This document shows positions 28,276-36,715 of a stretch of 64,000 nucleotides of DNA, one piece after another. The stretch is taken from NCBI GenBank assembly GCA_019753235.1, contig JAIELF010000017.1, positions 1-64,000 on the forward strand. Direction: 5' to 3'. The notes beneath the pieces were generated by a model. That model was given only the letters and a program-made list of their open reading frames with translations, was not told the DNA's origin and did not search any database. Positions within the stretch are counted from its first letter, which is position 1. The number at the start of each line of letters is the position of its first letter. The DNA is from a bacterium (GTDB lineage Bacteria > Planctomycetota > Planctomycetia > Kolteriales > Kolteriaceae). The translations under genes and the position numbers were made by a program.

Positions 28276-29451
28276 CTACGAAAACAAGAGGTATCGCAGC
28301 CCCTGTGATGCCCACGGAAGTGTTGCCGCCAGAAGAATCGCGACTACAAGAGCGCTCGCACAGGAGATATAAACCCACTCGGCCACGAACAACAAGGCAA
28401 TCGTTTGCCGAGATGCTCCGATCTTTAAAAGCGTCTCCATTTCTCGCTGACGGAGCCGAGCCGAGAGCATCATCACGAGGCTGAGCAGCAATAATGTGGC
28501 GATGCCCACCAGAATACTTTGCACATCAAAAAAGCGTTTCGCTCGAAAAACGAACGAGAGAAGTTCCCGCATCACGTCTTGCGGAGGGACGATCTGCATG
28601 GACTCTTTGGGATCGAGATAGCGCCCCATGAAAAGGGACATGGCCCGTTCATCGGTTGGGATCGCGAGAATACTCGTGATGGGAAAAGTTGACGGGTCGC
28701 CGTGAAAATGAAAGCTGTCCCGATTGGAGTCGGTGATTTCGGTGTAGGCGAGGACGCCGGCACTCGCCTTCACACGACGGTCTTTGTTCTCGATAAGCAT
28801 TGAGGGGTCGACCTTCGTGACGTCGTCGTGTCCGTGGCCAATCCCTTCGATGATCCATGCCGTTTTGAGATCAACAAAGATTGCGTCATCGTCGGGAGTT
28901 TGACTCGGTGCTAAGACACCGACCACATTCATCCGAAGCGGTGTTTGCCCTGCCAGATCGAAAACGTTGTTGGAGTCGGTGAGGATCTTCGAGCCGGGGA
29001 CAAGATGGGCACGCGTCGCGACGCGTGCCCCCACGATGCAATCGCCGATCTGCTGGAGGTTCGTCCCCGAAGCGATGCGAAGTTGTCGATGGGCGATGTA
29101 ATCAAGCGTTGTCCCGACCACGGGAAACCCTTTCGCATGGTGTTTCACGAAAAGAGGGATCGTTTGGACCTGTTGGCTCTCTTGAATTCGGTCGATTTCA
29201 CCGGCGGGAATAGTCCCGAGGCCTTGACCTTCGAAGTAGAGGGATTGCAGCACGAGATCGTATCTGCTCCCTTTGGGGCCGACCAAAAGCGGGGTGTTTT
29301 GGCTGCGCGTCAAGAGTTCCGATTGAAACATCGCGGTGAGAAAAGAGACAAGCATCGGTAGAAAACAGACCAAGCTCACGCATGCGATGAGCGTGATGCT
29401 GCGGGATCGATTTCCCCAGACGTATTGCCAGGCTAACCACCACGGTCCCAT
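28276..29451 (-). CDS. FtsX/MacB-type ABC permease of metal-linked cluster
   Basis: The 391-aa protein has one N-terminal helix (about 17-40), a large exported domain (about 45-285) and three C-terminal helices (about 300-385), the plan of FtsX/LolC/MacB permeases. The exported domain includes IEGIGHGHDDV (201-211), whose His206 and His208 could bind metal. The C-terminal helix pair carries ARLRQREMETLLKIGASRQTIALLF, the FtsX coupling segment. It lies 2 nt after the ATPase gene and 31 nt before the ZnuA-like gene. Its job is probably to move or mobilise metal rather than lipoprotein, but this is inferred from neighbours. Confidence 0.85.
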   Translation of the reverse strand: MGPWWLAWQYVWGNRSRSITLIACVSLVCFLPMLVSFLTAMFQSELLTRSQNTPLLVGPKGSRYDLVLQSLYFEGQGLGTIPAGEIDRIQESQQVQTIPLFVKHHAKGFPVVGTTLDYIAHRQLRIASGTNLQQIGDCIVGARVATRAHLVPGSKILTDSNNVFDLAGQTPLRMNVVGVLAPSQTPDDDAIFVDLKTAWIIEGIGHGHDDVTKVDPSMLIENKDRRVKASAGVLAYTEITDSNRDSFHFHGDPSTFPITSILAIPTDERAMSLFMGRYLDPKESMQIVPPQDVMRELLSFVFRAKRFFDVQSILVGIATLLLLSLVMMLSARLRQREMETLLKIGASRQTIALLFVAEWVYISCASALVVAILLAATLPWASQGLRYLLFS

Positions 29452-29453
29452 GG

Positions 29454-30140
29454 CTACGAACGCTCCTTCATGTTTGTGGACGATTGGCCGACGATCTCTT
29501 CGATCGACAAAACACGGTCGAATCGATCGAGCAGGGAATGATCGTGCGTGACCATCACGAGTGTGGCCGATCGACTCTCAAGCATGGCCAAAAAGAGATC
29601 GAGGACTTGTCCCTTTCGCGTGGGGTCGAGATTCCCGGTCGGCTCGTCGGCAAGGACGAAAGAGGGTTCGGTCACGAGCGCTCGCGCGATCGCCACCCGT
29701 TGGCGTTCTCCCTGGGACAACGCGCGGACAGGTCGTGTGATCTTGTCGGATAAACCCAAAGAGTTGGCCAAATCTTTCGCACGAATTCGAGCTTCTGGAG
29801 TCAATGGAAGCGTCGAGCCGAGGCGATAAGGGAGAAGAATATTCTCTTGCACATTCAAGTAATCGAGCAGCTCGAACTCCTGAAAGACAAGACCGACGTT
29901 GGCGATACGAAACGTTCGAGCGGCGGAATCGGAAAGACGGGAGATCTCCGTCGAGCCCATCCGTACGCGACCTGCTTCGGGTCGCCGAATCCCTGCCATC
30001 AGATGAAGGAGAGTCGTCTTGCCCGATCCGCTGGGACCGATGATCGCCAGCTTTTGACGCGGCGGCACAAACAGGTTGGGAACATCCAGCTCGAAGGGAC
30101 TGTCCCGGTATCGAAAACGGACCTGGTCGATTTCGATCAA
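29454..30140 (-). CDS. LolD/MacB-type ABC ATPase of metal-linked cluster
   Basis: A 228-aa ATPase with Walker A GPSGSGKT (35-42), Q loop VGLVFQEFELLDYLNVQENI, signature ALSQGERQRVAIARAL, Walker B FVLADEPTGNLDP and switch His in MVTHDHSLL. The signature LSQGE and the segment EPTGNLD are typical of the LolD/MacB/FtsE group that pairs with FtsX-type permeases. It is encoded between the 593-aa exported protein and the permease with gaps of 12 and 2 nt, so one transcript is likely. Confidence 0.9.
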   Translation of the reverse strand: MIEIDQVRFRYRDSPFELDVPNLFVPPRQKLAIIGPSGSGKTTLLHLMAGIRRPEAGRVRMGSTEISRLSDSAARTFRIANVGLVFQEFELLDYLNVQENILLPYRLGSTLPLTPEARIRAKDLANSLGLSDKITRPVRALSQGERQRVAIARALVTEPSFVLADEPTGNLDPTRKGQVLDLFLAMLESRSATLVMVTHDHSLLDRFDRVLSIEEIVGQSSTNMKERS

Positions 30141-30152
30141 AGCAACAGCCTC

Positions 30153-31934
30153 TCACTGAAATGTTCGAACGCGGGTACGGAAGCTTTTCCGTCGATCGCT
30201 TTCGACATTCATCGCGGTGATCTTCCACGCATCGCCGACCGGCTCGACCGAAAAGTTCGCCTGGTACTCGTTGACTCGCTGATGAATATGCCCCCAGTGC
30301 TCGACGGTACCTTCGACCTGCCAGGTGGCGTGATACTCAAATCCGCGTGGGTCCTTTCCAGGGGCGGGCGACTCTCTTCCGTCGATGAGTGACACCTTGG
30401 TGACACGAGCCTGCGCTCCACCCTGTTCCATCACGACCAAGCCCTGCTTGATGGCCAAATACGTCTTTTGCAGGATCGACCCCGCCAGGCTTCGGTGAAG
30501 CGCATCATAGATTTGGTCATCATTCTGGTAATCGAAGGAGCGATAAACATTCTGAAGTAAACGGTCGAAAACGCTTCGTGCCTCTTCCGAATCCAACCTC
30601 GGGACCGTGGCCAGCGGACTGGGAACCTCGATGCGAAACTGATTCCACAACAAGGCGGCGACGAACAAATCAATGCTGAGGAAAGCGGCCGCGCGAAGGG
30701 GTCGAGTTCTTCCTATCACCGCCCCGATGATGCCGACGACGACGAAAGCAGCCGAGGCAAATGGAATCGACCATGTCGGCAGCGGGCGAAGAGATTGCGA
30801 AACATGATCCAGGGTTGGCAAAGCCGACCGGCCGGGGCTGCTCCATAGGTAGGTCTTCTGATACGGCGAGAAGAACTGCGTGTAGTTTTTGTCGTCGGTG
30901 AAGATCACCATCTGAGCGCCCCAGACATACTTGTTGAAAAAGTCCCAGGCGACTTCAACGCGTTCCGGCGGACTTTTGCAGGGATAGCGAAGGATCACGC
31001 CGACACGAGCGTTGACCATACTGACCCGTCGTTGGTCGGCCTTCTGAGCGAAGTCTTTGAAATCGAGCCCGTAAAAATCGACCCGATCGATGAGGGGAGC
31101 GACCTTCACGCCGTCGATGGTGATGGGGTTGGCCTTTGTGAAAAACTCTTTGATCGCAGGACCTGCCGACTCTTGCTCGGCAACATCGAGAAAGTCAGGG
31201 TCAGCTCGTTTGATGGGAACGGATGCTTCGAGCGTCAGGAGCGGAACAAGAACCTCGTGTCGGACTTCGTAGTTCTCGATGTAGAGAAACGAGTAGACCG
31301 AGCTGTAGCTGGTGATGCCGAGTGATTTCTCGCGACGTGTCGACTCCCATTCTTGCCATTCCTTCTCCGACGCCTCACTCGATAAAGGAGGGTGATCCCA
31401 ATCGAGATGGACCGTGTGCGGCTCGTTGCTTCGCATCTCGGCCACGTAGGGAACCTCGGAGCCTTCCTGTTTGATCCGCAACATCATCACGGCAGGGAAG
31501 CCGAACTGTGTTGTGCCCAGCGATTGAGCGAAGGTGAGAAAAGTGGTTCCGGGAGGGAGTGGGTATTCGATCTGATAGACAAGCGAATGGGCCATGAGCT
31601 CGGCCATGGGTATCCCTTTGTCGTCGAGGGAACCCATTTTGACGTCGATAACTTTTCCGGAGATCGGTACTCCTTGAGCGTCGCGAACGATGAATCGTTC
31701 CAGAAGAAAAGCTTTGTGTTTTTCGCTGGCGGCGAGGATGTCCTCCTTGCGAAGGAAGTTGTCGTCGGTTGGCTCTAAACCATGAAAGAGAAAGAGATCT
31801 TCCACAAAGAGGTCGATGGAAACCTTCAAACTTTGTCGAGTGGCGAACACATCGGTCTGCGTCATGGAAATAGGATGGGCCGAGACAAGTGCGGCCATCC
31901 CCCAGACCCAGAGAGCCAGCCCCATGAATCGCAC
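30153..31934 (-). CDS. exported membrane protein of unknown function in metal-ABC cluster
   Basis: The 593-aa protein begins with a signal peptide (MGLALWVWGMAALVSA) followed by HPISMTQTDVFATRQSLKVSIDLFVEDL, a pattern like the exported N-terminus of HupE/UreJ-type metal permeases. About 370 extracytoplasmic residues follow, then two hydrophobic helices (about 400-422 and 428-446), then about 145 residues of alpha/beta character. The GTG start has AAGGAG 9 nt upstream. No enzyme motif was seen. It is the first gene of the cluster with the LolD-type ATPase, FtsX-type permease and ZnuA-like lipoprotein, which suggests a role in metal transfer across the envelope. Confidence 0.75.
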   Translation of the reverse strand: MRFMGLALWVWGMAALVSAHPISMTQTDVFATRQSLKVSIDLFVEDLFLFHGLEPTDDNFLRKEDILAASEKHKAFLLERFIVRDAQGVPISGKVIDVKMGSLDDKGIPMAELMAHSLVYQIEYPLPPGTTFLTFAQSLGTTQFGFPAVMMLRIKQEGSEVPYVAEMRSNEPHTVHLDWDHPPLSSEASEKEWQEWESTRREKSLGITSYSSVYSFLYIENYEVRHEVLVPLLTLEASVPIKRADPDFLDVAEQESAGPAIKEFFTKANPITIDGVKVAPLIDRVDFYGLDFKDFAQKADQRRVSMVNARVGVILRYPCKSPPERVEVAWDFFNKYVWGAQMVIFTDDKNYTQFFSPYQKTYLWSSPGRSALPTLDHVSQSLRPLPTWSIPFASAAFVVVGIIGAVIGRTRPLRAAAFLSIDLFVAALLWNQFRIEVPSPLATVPRLDSEEARSVFDRLLQNVYRSFDYQNDDQIYDALHRSLAGSILQKTYLAIKQGLVVMEQGGAQARVTKVSLIDGRESPAPGKDPRGFEYHATWQVEGTVEHWGHIHQRVNEYQANFSVEPVGDAWKITAMNVESDRRKSFRTRVRTFQ

Positions 31935-31994
31935 GCTTGGTATCTCCTTGCTGAGCGGACGGGAATCCTCGACGAGGGATTCTCCCCTTTATGC

Positions 31995-32714
31995 CTACGA
32001 CTCGGGGAGGCCGAGATGAAAATCGTCTCCTGGACGAAACAGCGATGGATCCCAACCAAAGGACTGCCAAACTCTCGGAGGGGGAGCCACGACGAGCATG
32101 GGTTCTGAACGGGTGGGATGCTTAAACGCCAATGCCAACGCATGAAGGGCTAAACCATTCTCGAAGGAACGAGTTGCCCCGTATCGGCGGTCCCCCAAAA
32201 TTGGTAAGCCGTGCAGAGCGGCTTGGGCGCGAAGTTGATGTTTGCGGCCGGTGGTTGGTTCTAATCCAGCGAGAAGGACTCCCTGCCCAAGGGCGCGGAT
32301 CTCCGCATTTGTTTGGGCTAGCTGGATCTTTCCTGCTGACGGTTCTTCGACGGTCCCTGGTCGCGACAATCGATCGACCCAGTGATACTTCTGGCCGACG
32401 GCGAATCGGGCGCCCGGTTCTGTTTGGCAAACGGCCAGATAGAGCTTGCGAACTTCGCGCGAGCGAAATTGCTCGGAAAGTCGACTGGCCCCTTTGCTGG
32501 TCTTGGCCAAGAGGACAAGCCCGCTGACCGGTCGATCCAAGCGATGGACCAAGCCGACAAAGACGTTGCCGGGCTTGTTTTCTTTTCGTTTGCGATAGTC
32601 GCGAGCAAGATCAAGGAGAGTAACATCGCCGGTCTGGTCCCCCTGGACGAGCAGACCGGCAGGCTTGACGACGGCAAGAAGATGATTGTCTTCGTAGACG
32701 ACCTCGAAGGTCAC
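31995..32714 (-). CDS. RluA family pseudouridine synthase
   Basis: The catalytic motif HRLDRPVSG puts the nucleophilic Asp at residue 60. The opening YEDNHLLAVVKPAGLLVQ and the later LEPTTGRKHQLRAQAALHGLPILGDRRYG are the other conserved RluA blocks. At 239 aa it lacks an N-terminal S4 domain, like the shorter RluA/TruC group. It converts a uridine in rRNA or tRNA to pseudouridine; the exact site cannot be told. The GTG start overlaps the TGA of the response-regulator gene (GTGA), and GGGAG lies 4 nt upstream. Confidence 0.9.
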   Translation of the reverse strand: MTFEVVYEDNHLLAVVKPAGLLVQGDQTGDVTLLDLARDYRKRKENKPGNVFVGLVHRLDRPVSGLVLLAKTSKGASRLSEQFRSREVRKLYLAVCQTEPGARFAVGQKYHWVDRLSRPGTVEEPSAGKIQLAQTNAEIRALGQGVLLAGLEPTTGRKHQLRAQAALHGLPILGDRRYGATRSFENGLALHALALAFKHPTRSEPMLVVAPPPRVWQSFGWDPSLFRPGDDFHLGLPES

Positions 32715-33121
32715 GACGCTCCCAATGTCAGCCGTTGAACTTCTTCGACGAGCTTTTCCATCGCGAAGGGTTTACGAAGATAGGTGTCGACGCCGAGAAG
32801 TTCTGCATACGCGCGATGCCGACTTCCTTCGTTGGCGGTAATCATGATCATCGGCGGTGCCGATCCGCTCCGCTTGATTTTCTCGACCACGAGAAAACCG
32901 CTTCGCTTGGGCATCATCATGTCGACGACGATCAAGTCGGGATTCTCCCGCTCGGCGACAGCCAATCCCGCGTTGCCATCGGGCGCCGTCAGAATGCGGA
33001 AGCCTTTCGACTCGAGAACGGCCCGCATGGCGCCGACGATTTCACCGTCGTCATCAATCAAGAGGACCGATTTTCCGTTGGGCTCGATCGGCCCATCACC
33101 CCTCATCGGACGAGGACTCAT
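32711..33121 (-). CDS. single-domain response regulator
   Basis: A receiver domain alone: acidic pair LLIDDDGEI, phospho-acceptor Asp in LIVVDMMMPKRSG, Thr in IMITANEG and Lys in LRKPF. There is no output domain, so it acts by protein contact, as CheY or Spo0F do. The ATG at 33121 is chosen because residues upstream in the open frame are low-complexity; GAGGAG lies 12 nt before it. It is coupled by a 4-nt overlap to the RluA gene. The cognate kinase is not obvious; the hybrid kinase at 24812 is one candidate. Confidence 0.85.
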   Translation of the reverse strand: MSPRPMRGDGPIEPNGKSVLLIDDDGEIVGAMRAVLESKGFRILTAPDGNAGLAVAERENPDLIVVDMMMPKRSGFLVVEKIKRSGSAPPMIMITANEGSRHRAYAELLGVDTYLRKPFAMEKLVEEVQRLTLGAS

Positions 33122-33419
33122 AGCGATTCGACTCTCCTCGACGTCATCCCAAATATGTTGATCCGGCGCGGCGCTCGACGGAGCTGAATTGCTCCGCGTT
33201 GCCTCGGCCCCACAGAAGCCGAGATTGACCGACAAGGACTCTGACTTCAGTACGAAGTGCGATCCATTCCGACTCCTTGAGTGTAGCGATTGGTTTTCCC
33301 ATCTTCCAGTAGCCAGACGAGATACTTCCACCCTATTGGCCCGGAACGCCGCATGCCGACCGCTGGCCCCCCCGGTTCGGGGAGGAGGAGAGATTGGTCG
33401 AAGTGAGAGGTTCTGTCGG
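33122..33419. other. 298-bp gap between CNNM-like and response-regulator genes
   Basis: This stretch carries the leader of the response-regulator gene and the tail of the CNNM-like transcript. It contains a C-run followed by a G-rich run near 33370-33392 that could fold, but no clear terminator. Long open frames cross it in both directions without ribosome-binding sites or family resemblance. Confidence 0.4.
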
Positions 33420-34508
33420 CTACGGGAGGGTTCCGGGGCTGGCAGAGGCGGGGGGATCGGTCGCCGGCTGCAGAATATCGTCGAAACGCTGGGCTCGCTC
33501 GCGGGCCACCTGTTGCATGTCGACGTGCCGATCATGTTCGTCCACGATTTCCGAACCCAGCAAACACTCCAAAACGTCTTCCAATGTCACGACGCCGACG
33601 AACGCTCCGTACTCATCAACAACCGCACACATGTGCTTTTTCTGCGTGATGAAACGATCCAGAAGCTGATGCCCCCGCATGCTGGCAGGAATAAAGTCGA
33701 TCGTATGCATCAAATCCCGAAGGGTTTTGGCCCGCTGACCCAGGACAATCGCGTCGAAAACTTCTCGCCGATAAACCATGCCGAGTACATGGTCCGGATC
33801 GCGATCATCGGTGACTGGAAGACGACTGTGGATCCAGTGTTGGCTTCGGTGCTGAACTTGCGACAGGGGGAGATCGGCGGGCAATCGATAAACCACCGTT
33901 CGAGGTGTCATGAGATCCTCGGCTCGAACTTCATCAAGCCGGAGTGCGTTCTCGAGCCAGCGTACCTCTTGGGGCCGAAGAACCCCCCGTTGGGCCGCCA
34001 ATCGAGAAGAGGCGATGATTTCGTGTTCACTCGGGGCGGAATCATGACCGTCGCTTCCCCGGCCGACTGTCCCCATCAGCCATCGGCAGACCTGAACGAT
34101 CGGATACACCATCCAAATCATAATCTGGATGGGCCAGGCAACATAGGGGGCCAGTTGCCGAGCGTATTTTACACCGAGACTCTTTGGGAAAATCTCCGTA
34201 AGCAAAAGGATGGCCAGCGTGAACAAGCCCGCGAAGACGCCGACCCAGTATTCGCCATACTGAGCAACGACCAACGCTCCGCAGACGCTCGAGCCGACGG
34301 TGTGCGTGATCGTGTTGATGGTGAGGATCGCCGCGATAGGGGCATCGATTTTCGCTCGCATCCGCGCGAGCCGTTCGATGTTCGGCACGCCTTGCGACTT
34401 CATCACTTCAATCTGGGCCGAACTGACCGTATAGAGGACGGCCTCGAGAAGCGAGCAAATGAAAGAACCAAGCAAGGCGATCGATGCGACGGCCAAAATG
34501 GCTGTCAT
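33420..34508 (-). CDS. CNNM/CorB-type DUF21 membrane protein with CBS pair
   Basis: Residues 1-165 form a DUF21 domain with about four helices: TAILAVASIALLGSFICSLLEAVLY, ILTINTITHTVGSSVCGALVV, and TEIFPKSLGVKYARQLAPYVAWP. Two CBS motifs follow (about 205-320), with TPRTVVYRLPADLPLSQV and GAFVGVVTLEDVLECLLG. These proteins are linked to magnesium or cobalt efflux, as in CorB/CorC and CNNM. The C-terminal CorC_HlyC domain seems to be missing: the protein ends soon after the CBS pair with a short Pro/Ser-rich tail. The ATG at 34508 starts directly at the first helix; an in-frame ATG 51 nt upstream is less natural. Confidence 0.85.
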   Translation of the reverse strand: MTAILAVASIALLGSFICSLLEAVLYTVSSAQIEVMKSQGVPNIERLARMRAKIDAPIAAILTINTITHTVGSSVCGALVVAQYGEYWVGVFAGLFTLAILLLTEIFPKSLGVKYARQLAPYVAWPIQIMIWMVYPIVQVCRWLMGTVGRGSDGHDSAPSEHEIIASSRLAAQRGVLRPQEVRWLENALRLDEVRAEDLMTPRTVVYRLPADLPLSQVQHRSQHWIHSRLPVTDDRDPDHVLGMVYRREVFDAIVLGQRAKTLRDLMHTIDFIPASMRGHQLLDRFITQKKHMCAVVDEYGAFVGVVTLEDVLECLLGSEIVDEHDRHVDMQQVARERAQRFDDILQPATDPPASASPGTLP

Positions 34509-34805
34509 GGAGGTCCCTCTGAGCCAGTTCCGGAGCCAGCTTGGCGTCCTAAACGCCATTAAATCATCATACCGACCTGTGGGAAAGGCTGCTATGCTCT
34601 CTGGCCGGCATCAGCACCGATGCAATCGACGTGCCGATACCTGTTTCGTGGGCCGGCGACTCAGCGGGGCTTCTCGCGCGGAGGGTTCTCCCCGAACATC
34701 CCGTCTCGACCGGACCACTTTTCGCCCGGCGGTGACGAGTTTCCCGACATCGGGGCCAAGGCCGACAGTGGCCAGCCGAAGAGCGCGGATCTACGGTGGA
34801 GCAGC

Positions 34806-35831
34806 ATGATGACAATTGGCCTTGAACTCAAACCAGCAGCCCCGCGGGACCTCTCGCGCCACGCCAGCCCGGCCGTGGTCGATCTTCGGCAAATAAGCGT
34901 CTCGTACGGATCCTTTCAAGCTCTCGATCAAGTGACGATCGCGTTTCGGCCCGGCGCGACGGGACTGGTGGGTCGAAACGGTGCCGGCAAATCGACCCTA
35001 TTGCGGCTTCTATTAGGACTCATCCGCGCCAACAAAGGAACCGGTCAGGTACTCGGCATCTCCCTTTCGGACGCGGGCTCTAGGCTCCGCCGAGCCGTCG
35101 GATACATGCCCGAGAACGACGCCTTCCTGCCCGGCATGAAGGCGATAGAACAGGTGGCTCTTGCCGGGGAACTCTGCAGTCTTCCCCGACGAGAGGCGAT
35201 TCGCCGAGCACATGAAGTTCTCTCGTACACCGGACTGGGGGAAGCTCGCTATCGCAACGTGGAAGGCTTCTCTACTGGGATGAAGCAAAGGCTTAAACTC
35301 GCCGTCTCACTCGTCCATGATCCACAACTCTTGCTCTTAGATGAACCGACCGTCGGGCTTGATCCGCCTGGCCGCGCCCGCATGCTGGATCTGATTGCGG
35401 ACTTGGTTCATCAGCATCAAAAGAGTCTGATCATCTCCACCCATTTGATCGGCGATATTCAACACACTTGTGATGATGTCGTGATGGTCGAGCAAGGCCG
35501 AGTCATGGTCGCAGGAACCATGGAAGAGATTCTCGGCCATCAAGGCTCGCGCTTTCGCATCGAATGGGAAGGGGACGGCACTCGCTTCATTGATCTGCTC
35601 GCCATGGATCAGATCGAAGCCGAACTTGTTCCGCGCGTGACAGGCGGACCGGTCTCACCCATCGATTCGCAAGCCCTCGTCAAAGGGAGCAAAGGGGGCT
35701 CGTCTCTGTCAACAACACGTCTTTATCAGCTCGCTCGCGAGGGAAACGTTCGTCTCCGCTTGATAGATCCTGAATGGGAAGAGCTCGGCGAGTTGTACCA
35801 CCGCTTGTTGAATCGGGAGATGCCCTCGTGA
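34806..35831 (+). CDS. ABC-2 exporter ATPase (first of two)
   Basis: The 341-aa protein has Walker A GRNGAGKS (56-63), signature FSTGMKQRLKLAV, Walker B LLLLDEPTVGLDPPGR and the switch segment IISTHLIGDIQHTCDDVVMV, as in CcmA/DrrA-type exporters. The last 90 residues resemble the C-terminal domain of ATPases that pair with ABC-2 permeases. The ATG at 34806 has GGAG close by; a start 186 nt upstream would add a Pro/Gly-rich segment with no family match. Its stop overlaps the GTG of the first permease. Confidence 0.88.
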   Translation: MMTIGLELKPAAPRDLSRHASPAVVDLRQISVSYGSFQALDQVTIAFRPGATGLVGRNGAGKSTLLRLLLGLIRANKGTGQVLGISLSDAGSRLRRAVGYMPENDAFLPGMKAIEQVALAGELCSLPRREAIRRAHEVLSYTGLGEARYRNVEGFSTGMKQRLKLAVSLVHDPQLLLLDEPTVGLDPPGRARMLDLIADLVHQHQKSLIISTHLIGDIQHTCDDVVMVEQGRVMVAGTMEEILGHQGSRFRIEWEGDGTRFIDLLAMDQIEAELVPRVTGGPVSPIDSQALVKGSKGGSSLSTTRLYQLAREGNVRLRLIDPEWEELGELYHRLLNREMPS

Positions 35832-36715
35832 CCGCTAGACCGATGTTGACGTCGGGTTATCGCTCGACCGTGCGCGGCCGATTCGGCGATGTTCGCGCAG
35901 TCTTGGCGATCATTCGCGCGAACTTAGCCGTCATCTTTCGTTACCCATTTTTCTGGGTGCTGATCTCTGTTTCCATGCTGCACTTTTTGGTCACGTTTGC
36001 ATTGATCTACATGAAGAATCAGCTAGCTGCCGAGCAAAGCTTCAGCTTCGCCGCCCGACTATTCGACGAGATCGAAGTGACCGGTTCGGGGAAGGCGTAT
36101 CTCGGCTTCCTTGTGCGCCAAACGGAAAGTGTTTACATCATGCTGGCGTACGCGTCGGCGGTCCTGCTCGCCACCGACTTTCAAGCGGGCGGCATCAACT
36201 TTTATCTCTCGCGACCGATCGGGAGGGTTCACTACCTCTTAGGAAAACTCGGAACGCTTGCGATTCTAGTGGCGATTCAAACCTGGCTCCCTGCCATCGG
36301 ACTTTTCGTCGAGGCAGCACTCTACGCTTCCGATTTTGAGTACGTTCGAGAGCACACTACGATTTTGGTCGGCATCACCGGGTACAGCTTGTTGTTGATG
36401 ATTGTGCCCAGCTTGCTTGGCTTAACCATTGCCATTCTGTTTCGCAAGACAGCCGCCATAGTTGTCGTGTGGATCGGATTGCTCTTTGTTCTTCCCGCAT
36501 TCGGCGCTTTGCTTAGCCTGATTTTCAGTTCAGGACACTTCCTCATGATAGGTCTGCGATACGATCTGCGCGTTCTGGGGGGATCGCTCTTCGGTCTTGT
36601 CTCTCGGGCAGGCGAAGCTCGTTTCCCTTACATCCTCATCATCGTGCTCAGCCTGTCCATGATCTGCCTTGCGATCATCTTGCGTCGATTGCGACCGGTG
36701 GAGGTGGTGACGTGA
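35828..36715 (+). CDS. ABC-2 type permease (first of two)
   Basis: A 295-aa membrane protein with about six helices: ANLAVIFRYPFFWVLISVSMLHFLV, a second at YIMLAYASAVLLATDF, and four in the C-terminal half ending LIIVLSLSMICLAIILRRL. The segment GGINFYLSRPIGRVHYLLGKL is typical of ABC-2 permeases of the ABC-type multidrug or cytochrome-c-biogenesis kind. The GTG at 35828 overlaps the preceding TGA, and the stop overlaps the next GTG, so translation is coupled on both sides. The substrate is unknown. Confidence 0.82.
   Translation: MTARPMLTSGYRSTVRGRFGDVRAVLAIIRANLAVIFRYPFFWVLISVSMLHFLVTFALIYMKNQLAAEQSFSFAARLFDEIEVTGSGKAYLGFLVRQTESVYIMLAYASAVLLATDFQAGGINFYLSRPIGRVHYLLGKLGTLAILVAIQTWLPAIGLFVEAALYASDFEYVREHTTILVGITGYSLLLMIVPSLLGLTIAILFRKTAAIVVVWIGLLFVLPAFGALLSLIFSSGHFLMIGLRYDLRVLGGSLFGLVSRAGEARFPYILIIVLSLSMICLAIILRRLRPVEVVT

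Noticed and set aside
31963..31982. GAATCC/GGATTC inverted repeat between the 593-aa gene and the RluA gene
   Set aside because: Only 6 bp of stem with an 8-nt loop and no U-tract; too weak to call a terminator.
33122..33535. Extended N-terminus of the response regulator (a 274-codon frame)
   Set aside because: The added residues are low-complexity and overlap the CNNM-like gene. The ATG at 33121 directly precedes the receiver domain and has GAGGAG upstream.
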